DNA from: Alloalcanivorax mobilis
GTDB lineage: Bacteria > Pseudomonadota > Gammaproteobacteria > Pseudomonadales > Alcanivoracaceae
Assembly: GCF_002864685.1 (NCBI RefSeq)
Contig: NZ_NMQZ01000023.1
Coordinates: 24,769-88,768 of the forward strand
Reading direction: 5' to 3'
Length of the DNA stretch: 64,000 bases
Part shown: positions 16,721 to 25,301 of the stretch, piece after piece
Position numbering within the stretch: position 1 is the stretch's first letter
Layout of the letters: each line of letters begins with the position of its first letter
Position numbers and translations under genes: made by a program
Notes under the pieces: model-generated
What the model was told of the DNA's origin: nothing
Database searches by the model: none
The model's input: only the letters and a program-made list of their open reading frames with translations

Positions 16721-18544
16721 CTACTCGTGGAACCAATTGTACAGCGTGTCGGCGGTCTGGGCGTTAATGCCCTCGACCCGGGCGAGTTCCTCCCGGGAGG
16801 CGTTACGCAGTTGTTTGAGGCCGCCAAAATGGTTGAGCAGCGCCTTGCGGCGTTTCGGCCCCACCCCGGGGATGTCCTCCAGGCCGGAGCGCCGCGCCTT
16901 GCCGCGCCGGGCACGATGGCCGGTAATCGCGAACCGGTGCGCCTCGTCGCGAACCTGTTGTAGCAAGTGCAAGGCGGCACTGGCCGGGCCAGGCACCAGT
17001 TCGCGCCCGTCCGGCAGGTACAGCACCTCCAGGCCGGGGCGGCGGCTAGGCCCCTTGCCAATGCCCATCACCAGCATCTGGTTATCCAATTGCAGTGCCT
17101 GCACCACGTCGAAGGCTCGCTGCATCTGGCCCTTACCGCCGTCGATCAACAGCAGGTCCGGGAGCTTGCCTTCTTCTTTCACGACCCGCTGATAGCGGCG
17201 GCGCACCGCCTCTTCGAGGGCTTGATAGTCATCGCCGCCGATGTCCGGGGTGACATTGAAACGGCGGTAATCGGTCTTCCGGGCGCCGTGCTGATCGAAC
17301 ACCACGCAGGAGGCCACCGCCCGCTCGCCGCCGGTGTGGCTGATGTCGAAACATTCGATCCGGCGCAGCGGCGCGTCCGCCTCCAGCAGTGTCTCCAGGC
17401 CATGGAAGCGCTGTTCCAAATGCTGCCGCGCGGCAAGGTCGGCGAGCAGGGATTGTTCGGCGTTGGCCCGTGCCATGTTCAGCCAGGCCTGGCGCTCGCC
17501 GCGCACCCGCGAGGCCAGCCGGATGCGCCGCCCCAGGTGGCTCTGCAAGGCCTCCTGCAAGGCGGCCTGACCGGGCAGCTCGCCAGGCAGCACGATTTCC
17601 TTGGGGATCGACTGGTCATCGCGCTCGCCCAGGTAATACTGGCTCAGGAACGCCTCCAGAATCTCATCACTGTCCTCTTCGCCACGGGTCTCCGGGCGGA
17701 AGCTGCGATGGCCCAGGATGCGCCCCTGGCGCACCATCAGCACCTCGACCACCGCCAGACCATGGCGGGCCTGCACCGCCACCGCGTCCACATCGCCGCC
17801 GCGATCGCTCTCCACGTGCTGTTTTTGCTGCACCGCCTGGATCGCCGCCAGTTGGTCGCGCAATTCCGCGGCGCGCTCGAACTCCAGCCCGAGCGAGGCC
17901 TGTTCCATTTCCCGGGTCAGCCGGTCACTCACCTGGCGGCTGCGCCCGGACAGGAAATCCATCGCCATCTGCACCTGGGCGGCGTAGTCCTCTTCACTCA
18001 CCAATTCCACGCACGGCGCCGTGCAGCGACGAATCTGATACTGCAAGCAGGGGCGCGTGCGGTTGCGGAAAAAGCTGTCCCGGCAGTTGCGCACCCGGAA
18101 CACTTTTTCCACCAGCGCCAGCGTCTCGCGCACGCTGCCGGCGCTGGGATAGGGCCCGAAGTAGCGGGCCCCGGGGCGGCGCTTGCCACGGTGAAAGGTA
18201 ATGCGCGGATAGCGGTCCGCGGTGGTGATCTTGATATAGGGGTAAGATTTGTCGTCGCGCAGCAGAATGTTGTAAGGCGGCCGCAGGGATTTGATCAGCG
18301 ATTGCTCAAGCAGCAGCGCCTCCGCTTCACTGCCGGTGACGGTGGTTTCCACCGCGGCGATGCGGGCCACCAGGGCGCGCGTCTTGGCGCCGGTGACGTT
18401 ACTCTGGAAATAGCTGCCCAGGCGTGCGCGCAAATCCCGCGCCTTGCCCACGTACAGCACCTGGCCGTCGGCATCGAGCATCCGATAGACACCGGGTTTG
18501 CGGGCGCAATGGGCCAGAAATTGCTTGGCGTCGAACTGAGACAA
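16721..18544 (-). CDS. uvrC: Excinuclease ABC subunit C
   Basis: A 607-residue nuclease that makes both incisions in nucleotide excision repair. Domains in order: GIY-YIG (about 15-92, GVYRMLDADGQVLYVGKARD), a Cys-rich region (RPCLQYQIRRCTAPCV), a UVR UvrB-binding motif (about 200-235), a RNase H-like endonuclease domain with IECFDISH and LLLIDGGKGQ, and a C-terminal helix-hairpin-helix pair (LEDIPGVGPKRRKALL). It lies between uvrY and pgsA, the conserved order. Confidence 0.98.
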   Translation of the reverse strand: MSQFDAKQFLAHCARKPGVYRMLDADGQVLYVGKARDLRARLGSYFQSNVTGAKTRALVARIAAVETTVTGSEAEALLLEQSLIKSLRPPYNILLRDDKSYPYIKITTADRYPRITFHRGKRRPGARYFGPYPSAGSVRETLALVEKVFRVRNCRDSFFRNRTRPCLQYQIRRCTAPCVELVSEEDYAAQVQMAMDFLSGRSRQVSDRLTREMEQASLGLEFERAAELRDQLAAIQAVQQKQHVESDRGGDVDAVAVQARHGLAVVEVLMVRQGRILGHRSFRPETRGEEDSDEILEAFLSQYYLGERDDQSIPKEIVLPGELPGQAALQEALQSHLGRRIRLASRVRGERQAWLNMARANAEQSLLADLAARQHLEQRFHGLETLLEADAPLRRIECFDISHTGGERAVASCVVFDQHGARKTDYRRFNVTPDIGGDDYQALEEAVRRRYQRVVKEEGKLPDLLLIDGGKGQMQRAFDVVQALQLDNQMLVMGIGKGPSRRPGLEVLYLPDGRELVPGPASAALHLLQQVRDEAHRFAITGHRARRGKARRSGLEDIPGVGPKRRKALLNHFGGLKQLRNASREELARVEGINAQTADTLYNWFHE

Positions 18545-18642
18545 AAGAACTCCGGGCGGTCGGGTGACTGGCTGCGAGCCCCGGATAGGATGGCCACCGG
18601 CGGCTGTCTGTCAAGCCTTTCAGCGCCGCCGCCCGGCGGTGA

Positions 18643-19296
18643 TCAGGCCGGATTCAGCTCGTTGGCATCCACCAGGCCGTGACGCACCGCCACCAGGGCC
18701 ATTTCCACGTCACTGCTGATGCCCAGTTTATCGAAAATACGGTACCGATAGGTATTGACGGTTTTCGGCGACAGACAGAGCTGATCGGCCACATCCTGCA
18801 CTTTATGGCAGTTGACGATCAGGATCATGATTTGCAGTTCACGCTCGGAGAGCAACTCCAGCGGCGCCGCGCTGGCCGCCGCGAACGGACGCAGCGCCAT
18901 GGTCTGGGCGATTTCCGGGCTGATGTAGCGCTGTCCGGTGTGCACCATGCGGATCGCCCGCAGCATTTCCTCCAGATCAGCGCCCTTGGTCAGGTAACCG
19001 GCGGCACCGGCCTGCATCAGCCGCGACGGGAAAGGTTCGTCCTCGCACACGGTCACCGCGATCACCCGCAGGCCATCGTCCTGGCGCAACATGCGTCGGG
19101 TCGCCTCGAGCCCGCCAATGCCGGGCATCTTAATGTCCATCAGCACCACATCCGGGTTGAGCTCCTTGGCCATGGTGACCGCCTGCTCACCCGATTCCGC
19201 CTGCCCGACGATACGGATTCCTTCCTGATCGCCCAGAATACGGGCGATGCCCGTTCTTACCAGATCGTGGTCATCGACCACCAATACCTTGATCAT
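18643..19296 (-). CDS. uvrY: GacA/UvrY-type response regulator
   Basis: A 217-residue NarL/FixJ-type regulator: receiver with VLVVDDHDLVRTGI, phospho-Asp in DVVLMDIKMPGIGG and Lys in GYLTKGAD, then a LuxR-type helix-turn-helix (LSERELQIMILI ... LCLSPKTVNTYRYRIFDKL). The sequence and the position immediately upstream of uvrC identify it as the GacA/UvrY/SirA regulator. In the family, the cognate kinase is GacS/BarA and the main targets are the CsrA-binding small RNAs. The kinase is not in the window. Confidence 0.95.
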   Translation of the reverse strand: MIKVLVVDDHDLVRTGIARILGDQEGIRIVGQAESGEQAVTMAKELNPDVVLMDIKMPGIGGLEATRRMLRQDDGLRVIAVTVCEDEPFPSRLMQAGAAGYLTKGADLEEMLRAIRMVHTGQRYISPEIAQTMALRPFAAASAAPLELLSERELQIMILIVNCHKVQDVADQLCLSPKTVNTYRYRIFDKLGISSDVEMALVAVRHGLVDANELNPA

Positions 19297-19443
19297 GACA
19301 AATCTCCCCCACTTGGCATCCCTGACAGTGGTTATCGTTATGGTACCTCGCCGGGCCGGTGTGACCGGACACCGCCGACGCCGCTAACAAGCCTAGCGCG
19401 CCACCGCTTCGCTGCCTAGGGAGTTCGCCAGACGTTAGTCGCA

Positions 19444-19472
19444 TTGACGCCCGCTTTCCGCGGGAGTAAATC
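19444..19472 (+). promoter_or_regulatory. Candidate promoter of the cstA operon
   Basis: TTGACG (19444-19449) and TAAATC (19467-19472) with a 17-base spacer, about 50 bases before the cstA ATG. The -10 match is modest. Just after it lies the small palindrome TGTGCACA (19473-19480). The same 226-base gap must also hold the leftward uvrY promoter. Confidence 0.4.
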
Positions 19473-19522
19473 TGTGCACAGTGGCAAAAGGCGACGAATA
19501 AGGACAAGACAAGGACAAGACA

Positions 19523-21202
19523 ATGAGTGCAATCCTGCTCCTGGTACTGGGCCTGGGCGGTATGGCCGCCGGCTATTTTTTCTATTCCCGGTTTATCTCC
19601 AAGGCCATCTACAAGCTTGATCCGGATTTCCAGACCCCGGCCCACGAGTTCGAGGACGGGGTCGATTTCGTGCCCACCAATAAATTCGTGCTGTGGGGTC
19701 ACCACTTTACTTCGGTGGCCGGCGCGGCGCCCATTGTCGGCCCGGCCATCGCGGTGATCTGGGGCTGGCTGCCGGCGTTTCTGTGGGTGGTGTTCGGCAC
19801 CATCTTCTTCGCTGGCATCCACGACAGCGGCGCGATCTGGGCCAGTGTGCGCAACCGCGCCCAATCGGTGGGCTCACTCACCGGCGTGGTGGTGGGTGGC
19901 CGCGCCCGAGGCGTGTTCATGATCGTCATCTTCCTGGTGCTGCTGATGGTCAACGCGGTGTTCGGGGTGGTGATCGCCAGGCTGCTGATCAAGAACCCCG
20001 GCGCGGTGGTGCCGGTGTGGGGCGCGATCGCCGTGGCGCTGGTGATCGGCCAGTTGATCTACCGCCGCAAGATGAACCTGGCGCTGGTCTCGGTGGTCGG
20101 CGTGGTGGCCTTGTACGCGCTCATCTATGTCGGCCCCTCGGTGCCGATCAGTCTGCCGGAAAGCACTTTGGGCCTGTCCGCCAACGCCGCCTGGATTCTG
20201 ATTCTGTTCGCCTACGCCGCGGTCGCCTCGTTGCTGCCGGTGTGGATGCTGCTGCAGCCCCGCGACTACATCAATGGCCTGCAGCTTTTTGTCGGACTGA
20301 TCCTGCTGTACGCCGCGGTTCTGATCGCCAACCCCCTAGTGGTGGCGCCGATGATCAACTTCGGCGTGCCCGAGAACACGCCGTCGATGATTCCCTTGCT
20401 GTTCGTGACCATCGCCTGTGGCGCCATCTCCGGGTTCCATGGGCTGGTGGCGTCCGGCACCACCTCAAAACAGCTCAATAAGGAAACCGACGCCCGTTTC
20501 GTGGGCTATTTCGGTGCCGTCGGCGAAGGGGCTCTGGCCCTGGCGGCGATCATCGCCGCCACCGCCGGTTTCGCCACGCTGTCCGACTGGCAGGCGGTCT
20601 ATTCCGCCTTCGGCCAGGGCGGCGTGCAGGCGTTCGTGGACGGCGGCGCGACGATTCTCAGCGCCGGAACCGGCCTGGACGCGGCCGTCGCCGGCACCAT
20701 GCTCACGGTGATGGCGGCGCTGTTCGCCGGCACCACCATGGACACCGGCTTGCGTCTGCAACGCTATATTTTCCAGGAATGGGGCGAAATCTATAACATC
20801 GGCTGGATGCGCAAGGCGTTCCCGGCCACCGCCCTGGCAGTGTTCAGCTGCCTGGTGCTGGCGTTCGGCGCCGGTGGCGCGGACGGCTCCGGCGGCCTGA
20901 TGATCTGGCCGTTGTTCGGCACCACCAACCAGTTGCTGGCCGGCCTCACCCTGCTGGTGATTACGGTGATGCTGGTGCGCCGTGGCCGGCCCACCTTCTA
21001 CACGCTGGGGCCGCTGGTGTTTCTGCTGGTGATGACGCTGGCCGCCCTGTTGCTGCAGGTAAAAAGCTTCTACCTTCAGGAAAACTGGTTCCTGCTCGGC
21101 CTGGATCTGGTGGTGCTGGTGGCGGCGATCCTGGTGACCCTGGAATGCGCCGCCGCGCTGCGCCGCCAGAAGCGGCTGCGCGAGGAGGAAGTCAATTCGT
21201 GA
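19523..21202 (+). CDS. cstA: CstA-family peptide/pyruvate transporter
   Basis: A 559-residue polytopic inner-membrane protein of the carbon starvation (CstA/BtsT) family, members of which import peptides or pyruvate. Recognisable blocks are FVPTNKFVLWGHHFTSVAGAAPIVGPAIAVIWGWLP near the N-terminus, HDSGAIWASVRNRAQSVG, and FHGLVASGTTSKQLNKETDA. About 14-16 hydrophobic helices are visible. The length fits the shorter CstA class, not the 690-700-residue E. coli type. The ATG at 19523 has AAGGA seven bases upstream; the leader holds a short direct repeat (aggacaagaca twice). The stop overlaps the next gene's GTG. Confidence 0.93.
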   Translation: MSAILLLVLGLGGMAAGYFFYSRFISKAIYKLDPDFQTPAHEFEDGVDFVPTNKFVLWGHHFTSVAGAAPIVGPAIAVIWGWLPAFLWVVFGTIFFAGIHDSGAIWASVRNRAQSVGSLTGVVVGGRARGVFMIVIFLVLLMVNAVFGVVIARLLIKNPGAVVPVWGAIAVALVIGQLIYRRKMNLALVSVVGVVALYALIYVGPSVPISLPESTLGLSANAAWILILFAYAAVASLLPVWMLLQPRDYINGLQLFVGLILLYAAVLIANPLVVAPMINFGVPENTPSMIPLLFVTIACGAISGFHGLVASGTTSKQLNKETDARFVGYFGAVGEGALALAAIIAATAGFATLSDWQAVYSAFGQGGVQAFVDGGATILSAGTGLDAAVAGTMLTVMAALFAGTTMDTGLRLQRYIFQEWGEIYNIGWMRKAFPATALAVFSCLVLAFGAGGADGSGGLMIWPLFGTTNQLLAGLTLLVITVMLVRRGRPTFYTLGPLVFLLVMTLAALLLQVKSFYLQENWFLLGLDLVVLVAAILVTLECAAALRRQKRLREEEVNS

Positions 21203-21483
21203 GCGCACCGCGCATCGTTGGCAAGCTCAAGCACTGGTACCAGCGCGCCGGCGACCTGGGGGCGGAGTATTACAACGCCCCCTACCGCGCCGCCATCGCC
21301 CGGGCGCGGCGTGATGAAGACGATCTGCTGATGCTGATGGTGTTCGCGGAAAGTCTCGGCATTCCCAACCCGGCCAGCTGGTACACCCTGGAGTTGCAAC
21401 CGCTGCTGATGGACCGTTTCCATGAGTGGCACCGCCGCATGGGCATGCCGCACTCGCCGCTCGACCAGTTCCGCTGTTGCTGA
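21199..21483 (+). CDS. Small CstA-operon protein ending in Cys-Cys (cory-CC-star type)
   Basis: A 94-residue soluble protein starting at GTG 21199, which overlaps the cstA stop (GTGA) and has a strong ribosome site (gaggaggaa) nine bases upstream. The chain is mostly helical (IVGKLKHWYQRAGDLGAEYY, DEDDLLMLMVFAESLGIPNP, LLMDRFHEWHRRMGM) and ends FRCC before the stop. It resembles the small family annotated as cory-CC-star proteins, named for that ending (from memory, not searched). Function unknown. It is sandwiched with overlapping codons between a transporter and an ArsA-type ATPase, so the three products probably act together; the terminal Cys pair could be a metal, thiol or ATPase docking site (inference). 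Confidence 0.75.
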   Translation: MSAPRIVGKLKHWYQRAGDLGAEYYNAPYRAAIARARRDEDDLLMLMVFAESLGIPNPASWYTLELQPLLMDRFHEWHRRMGMPHSPLDQFRCC

Positions 21484-22493
21484 TGACGTCACTGGATCTG
21501 AACACGCTTCTGGATCAACGCCGATTGCTGATGGTGGGCGGCAAAGGCGGGGTCGGCAAAACCACTGTGTCCTCCGCCCTGGCGCTCGCCGCCGCCGGCC
21601 GCGACCGCCGCGTTTTGCTGGTCTCCACCGATCCCGCCCACAGCCTCGCGGACGCCTTTGACCGGGAAATCGGCGATCACCCCACCAAGCTGGCCGCCAA
21701 CCTGACCGCGCTGGAGATCGATCCGGACCAGGAAGTGGATCAACATCTGGAGCGGGTGCGGGCGCAGATGGCCCGTTACGCCGGTGCCGACCAGCGCCCG
21801 GAATTGGAACGCCAGTTGCGCCTCAGCCGGCAATCCCCCGGCGCCCAGGAGGCCGCGTTGCTGGAGCGCATCGGCCGCTTGATCGTCGACGAGAGCGCGC
21901 GCTACGACCTGATCGTGTTCGACACCGCCCCCACCGGCCATACGCTGCGGCTGCTCAGCCTGCCGGAGATCATGGCCGCCTGGACCGAAGGTCTGCTGAA
22001 ACAAAACCGCCGTGGCGATCAGCTTGGCAAGGTGCTCGCGCACCTGACCCCGGGCCGCGATCTGGACAGCCCACTCAGTGAGCCGGAGCACCATGAGCTG
22101 GCCGGTCTGGATGATCGCGCCCGCGCCCTGGCCGCCCCGCTGTTGGAACGGCAGCGGCGCTTTCATCGCGCTCGCCGCCATCTGGCGGACCCGCAACACA
22201 GCGCCTTCCTATTCGTGCTGACACCGGAGCGACTGCCAATTCTGGAAACGGAACGGGCGGTGGCCAGCCTTCACGACGCTGGCATTCCGGTGGCCGGCGC
22301 GATCATCAACCGGGTGCTGCCGGATCAGCTGGAAGGAGAGTTTTTCCGCGCCCGCCACCAGCGCGAACAGCGCTTGTTGGAAGAAATCCAGCAGCGCCTG
22401 GGCCGGTTGCCACGCCGGCAGGTGCCGCTGCTCAGCGACGACATTCAGGGCGTCGATGCGTTACAGCGCTTCGCCACGCTGCTCAGCCGTTAG
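21483..22493 (+). CDS. ArsA/Get3-family ATPase
   Basis: A 336-residue P-loop ATPase. It has the deviant Walker A with signature Lys, GGKGGVGKTT, then VSTDPAHSLADAF (switch I) and DTAPTGHTLRLLSLPE (switch II), all hallmarks of the ArsA/TRC40 family. It is a single-domain form as in Get3, unlike the doubled ArsA of arsenite pumps. No arsenic genes are near, and no CxxC zinc pair like that of Get3 is seen. It starts at ATG 21483, overlapping the upstream stop (TGATG). Context with cstA suggests a role in the biogenesis or activity of the transporter, not arsenic export (inference). Its 3' end overlaps the convergent thioesterase gene by 11 bases. Confidence 0.88.
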   Translation: MTSLDLNTLLDQRRLLMVGGKGGVGKTTVSSALALAAAGRDRRVLLVSTDPAHSLADAFDREIGDHPTKLAANLTALEIDPDQEVDQHLERVRAQMARYAGADQRPELERQLRLSRQSPGAQEAALLERIGRLIVDESARYDLIVFDTAPTGHTLRLLSLPEIMAAWTEGLLKQNRRGDQLGKVLAHLTPGRDLDSPLSEPEHHELAGLDDRARALAAPLLERQRRFHRARRHLADPQHSAFLFVLTPERLPILETERAVASLHDAGIPVAGAIINRVLPDQLEGEFFRARHQREQRLLEEIQQRLGRLPRRQVPLLSDDIQGVDALQRFATLLSR

Positions 22494-22920
22494 CCGCCCG
22501 CGAATACACGTCCGCTTCCTTAAGCATGAAAGTGCCACGTCCGGTGGCCAGCTTGCGGCCCTGTTGATCGAGAACGTCCGCGTTGCCCACCACCACGGTG
22601 CGGCCAGCCTTGACGATCTCGCCGCGAGCGATGATCACACCCGGGCCTGACGGGCGCAAAAAGCTGACGTTCAGATCCACCGTGAGCGGCCCGCTGTCGC
22701 GCTGGCACACGGCGCGAGCGCAACTGCCGAGTACCGTGTCGATCAGCACGCAATAAATGCCCCCATGCACCATGCCGTAGGACTGCAACAGATTGGCCGT
22801 TATCGGCAGTTGAATCTCCACCGCGCCGTCGTCACGTACCCAGTTCACCGCCACCCCCAGGTGCTGGCGAAACGGATTGCCCCGGTTCCAGCGTTTTTCG
22901 TCCTCTGTGGTCCAAGCCAT
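22483..22920 (-). CDS. PaaI-type hotdog thioesterase
   Basis: A 145-residue hotdog-fold protein with the PaaI/4HBT signature MVHGGIYCVLIDTVLGSCAR, HGG and the Asp on the long helix being the usual catalytic features. It probably hydrolyses an acyl-CoA and frees CoA. The gene is transcribed away from the gntR gene, and the GTATAC palindrome lies about 60 bases upstream of its start, so it may belong to the same regulon. Substrate unknown. Confidence 0.88.
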   Translation of the reverse strand: MAWTTEDEKRWNRGNPFRQHLGVAVNWVRDDGAVEIQLPITANLLQSYGMVHGGIYCVLIDTVLGSCARAVCQRDSGPLTVDLNVSFLRPSGPGVIIARGEIVKAGRTVVVGNADVLDQQGRKLATGRGTFMLKEADVYSRAANG

Positions 22921-22979
22921 GGTGGTCGATTATCCTCCGCGTCAATGAAAAGAACGGCCTCGCCTGCCGAGCCGCGCAT

Positions 22980-22994
22980 TGTATACTGTATACA
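22980..22994. promoter_or_regulatory. Palindromic operator between thioesterase and gntR
   Basis: TGTATACTGTATACA is a perfect 7-1-7 palindrome in the divergent intergenic region. TATACT within it could serve as a -10 box for gntR, so binding would block that promoter. The core GTATACTGTATAC recurs at 41375-41387. Odd-spaced palindromes of this size are typical GntR-family sites. Confidence 0.8.
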
Positions 22995-23043
22995 GAAAAT
23001 GACACACTCGCCGGCACCACCGGCACCAGCTTCAGAGGTCTCG

Positions 23044-23730
23044 ATGCCCAGCCCGAAAAAAACGCCCTTCGCCCCGGTCCGCCGCCGCTCAATGGAAGAA
23101 GAGCTGTATTTGCAGATGCGCGAAGCGATTCTCAGCGGCGACATCGCCGGCGGCGAACGTCTGGTGCAAGAAGACATCGCCGGACGCTTCGGCACCAGCC
23201 GTATCCCGGTGCGCGATGCGCTGCGGCGTCTGGAAGCGGACGGCCTGGTGGAAACCGATGCGCGCGGCGTATACAGCGTCTCGCGCTTCGGCGTGGAAGA
23301 CCTGAAAGAAACCTACAGCCTTCGCGAACTGCTTGAGGGGCATGTGGTGGCACACGCCTGCGCCCAGCTCAGCGACCAGGACCTGAACGAACTGGAGCAG
23401 TTGCAGCGCGACATGGATCAGGCCCAACAGGACGGCGACGCCGAGGCCTATGTGGCCCTCAATCAGCGTTTCCACCGAGCCTTGTACGACGCCGCCAACC
23501 AGCCCCGGGCGCAGAAAATCATTATGTCCCTGTGGCTGGGCATGCCGCCGCTGACGCCGATCACCATCGAGAATCGCATGGCGGAATCCAGCCAGGAGCA
23601 CTGGACTATCCTCAAGGCCCTGCGCGCCGGCGACGCGGAAGGCGCCGCCCACGCCATGCGCGCGCACATCGCCACCGCTGGGCGCGCCCTGCTCGAACAC
23701 GTCGGCACCGGCGGCGTCAGCCTGCGCTGA
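23044..23730 (+). CDS. GntR-family regulator with FCD ligand domain
   Basis: A 228-residue FadR-type regulator. The winged helix (about residues 18-80) contains EELYLQMREAILSGDIAGGE, RFGTSRIPVRDALRRLEADG and a basic wing; the FCD domain follows (about 90-220), with candidate metal ligands in the Asp/Glu of the first helices and His in NQRFHRALYDAA, QEHWTILKAL and MRAHI. FCD domains bind carboxylic acids, often through a metal. I chose ATG 23044 because AGAGG precedes it; an ATG at 22999 adds 15 Pro/Ala-rich residues without a ribosome site. The operator in its own promoter recurs in front of the itaconate-type operon, so it is the likely island regulator. Confidence 0.93.
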   Translation: MPSPKKTPFAPVRRRSMEEELYLQMREAILSGDIAGGERLVQEDIAGRFGTSRIPVRDALRRLEADGLVETDARGVYSVSRFGVEDLKETYSLRELLEGHVVAHACAQLSDQDLNELEQLQRDMDQAQQDGDAEAYVALNQRFHRALYDAANQPRAQKIIMSLWLGMPPLTPITIENRMAESSQEHWTILKALRAGDAEGAAHAMRAHIATAGRALLEHVGTGGVSLR

Positions 23731-23739
23731 AGCGCGCCG

Positions 23740-25293
23740 TTACAGCCGCGCCGGGCGGTCCTTCCAATAGGGCTCGCGCAAAACGTGCTTGAGCACCTTG
23801 CCCGGCCCCGACAGGGGCAGTTCCTGGCGAAACTCCACCGACCGGGGGCATTTATAGCCGGCCAGCTCGGCGCGGCAGAACCCGGTCAGAGTGGCTTCAT
23901 CCACCGCCATGCCAGCGCGCGCCACCACCACCGCGTGCACGCTTTCGCCCCAGGTTGGGTGGGGAATCCCGATCACCGCGCAGGCGGCCACCGCCGGGTG
24001 GCGCGCCAGGATGTTCTCCACTTCCGCGCAATACACGTTTTCGCCGCCACTGACGATCATGTCCTTCAATCGATCGACGATATAGATGTAGCCCTGCTCA
24101 TCCATGTAGCCGCCGTCGCCGGTGTGCAACCATCCATCGCGCAGGGCCTCGGCGGTGGCCTCCGGCTTATTCCAGTAGCCCTGCATGATGTTGTCGCCCC
24201 GTGCGATCACCTCGCCCACCGTGCCGCGCGGCACCTCGGTGCCCTGCCCGTCGACGATGCGCACCTCCAGCCCCCAGCCGGCACGGCCGGCGGAACGCAC
24301 CAGGCCGTTGCGCAACGCCTCGCCCTGGTGGTTGCGCCAGGGGTTCACGGTAATCACCGGGGCCGCCTCGGTCATGCCGTAGGACTGGGTAAAGCGGGTC
24401 ATGGGCAACGCCGCCATGGCGCGCTCCAGCAACGCCTGGGAGATGGGCGAGGCGCCGTAGGTGAGAGTCTGCAGGCTGCTCAGGTCGTAGTCCGTGAACG
24501 TCGGATCGTCCAGCAACATCTGGATCATGCTCGGCACCAGCACCGCATCGGTGACGCCCTCACGGGCGATGCTGCCCAGAACCGCCTCGACGCGAAACGC
24601 CGGCAGCACCACCGCGGTGCCGCCGACGATCAATTGGCTGACCACCTTGCCGAGCCCGGCGGTGTGAAACAGCGGTACCGTCAGCAGCGTGACAAAACGC
24701 TCCGGCGGATCGGTTTCCGCCAGCCGGCCAATCGCCGACGCCCACAAGTTACTGTGCGAGAGCATCACCCCCTTGGGGAAGCCGGTGGTGCCGCCGGTGT
24801 ACAGAATCACCGCCAGATGGTCGCCGCCGAAGCGGCCATCCGCCACCGGCCGCGCCGCTGCCAGCCAGGTCTCGTAGCTCAGCAGCCCCGCCGGCGTCGG
24901 CAGCTCGCCGACATGGACAATGCGCTCCAGTGCCGGGCACGCCGCCCGCAGCTCCTCCACCATGGGCAGGAAAGTGTCGTCCACCAGCAGCCAGCGGGCA
25001 CCGCTGTCGTTGATCGAATAGATCATCTCCCGGGCGCTCCAGCGGGTATTCACCGCGTTGGCCACCAAGCCGCCCCACCAGAGGCCGAGGAAATACTCCA
25101 GATGCTGGCTGCCATTCAGCGCCAGCATGGCGACCCGATCACCGGGGCGCGCGCCCAAATCCTCAAGGGCGCCGGCGAGACGGGCGCAGCGCTCCGCCAG
25201 CTTCTCATAAGTGATTCGCCGCCCTTCGCAGATCACCGCGTCACGCTGCGGGAATTGCTGCACCGCCCGGTGCAAACCCTGGGTCAAATACAT
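23740..25293 (-). CDS. AMP-forming acyl-CoA synthetase
   Basis: A 517-residue ligase of the ANL superfamily that activates a carboxylic acid through an acyl-AMP. Motifs: ATP loop LYTGGTTGFPKGVMLSH, A5-like QSYGMTEAAP, A7 GWLHTGDGGYMDEQGYIYIVDR, A8 KDMIVSGGENVYCAEVE and the catalytic Lys near GPGKVLKHVL. Sequence type is that of medium/long-chain fatty acyl-CoA ligases, but the substrate cannot be read from the sequence. It is the last gene of the leftward catabolic operon and is convergent with gntR, nine bases apart. Confidence 0.92.
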   Translation of the reverse strand: MYLTQGLHRAVQQFPQRDAVICEGRRITYEKLAERCARLAGALEDLGARPGDRVAMLALNGSQHLEYFLGLWWGGLVANAVNTRWSAREMIYSINDSGARWLLVDDTFLPMVEELRAACPALERIVHVGELPTPAGLLSYETWLAAARPVADGRFGGDHLAVILYTGGTTGFPKGVMLSHSNLWASAIGRLAETDPPERFVTLLTVPLFHTAGLGKVVSQLIVGGTAVVLPAFRVEAVLGSIAREGVTDAVLVPSMIQMLLDDPTFTDYDLSSLQTLTYGASPISQALLERAMAALPMTRFTQSYGMTEAAPVITVNPWRNHQGEALRNGLVRSAGRAGWGLEVRIVDGQGTEVPRGTVGEVIARGDNIMQGYWNKPEATAEALRDGWLHTGDGGYMDEQGYIYIVDRLKDMIVSGGENVYCAEVENILARHPAVAACAVIGIPHPTWGESVHAVVVARAGMAVDEATLTGFCRAELAGYKCPRSVEFRQELPLSGPGKVLKHVLREPYWKDRPARL

Positions 25294-25301
25294 TGCTCAC
25301 C

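Noticed and set aside
21483..22493. Arsenite efflux ATPase ArsA
   Set aside because: No arsB, arsD, arsR or arsC nearby, the protein has a single ATPase domain, and the operon partner is CstA.
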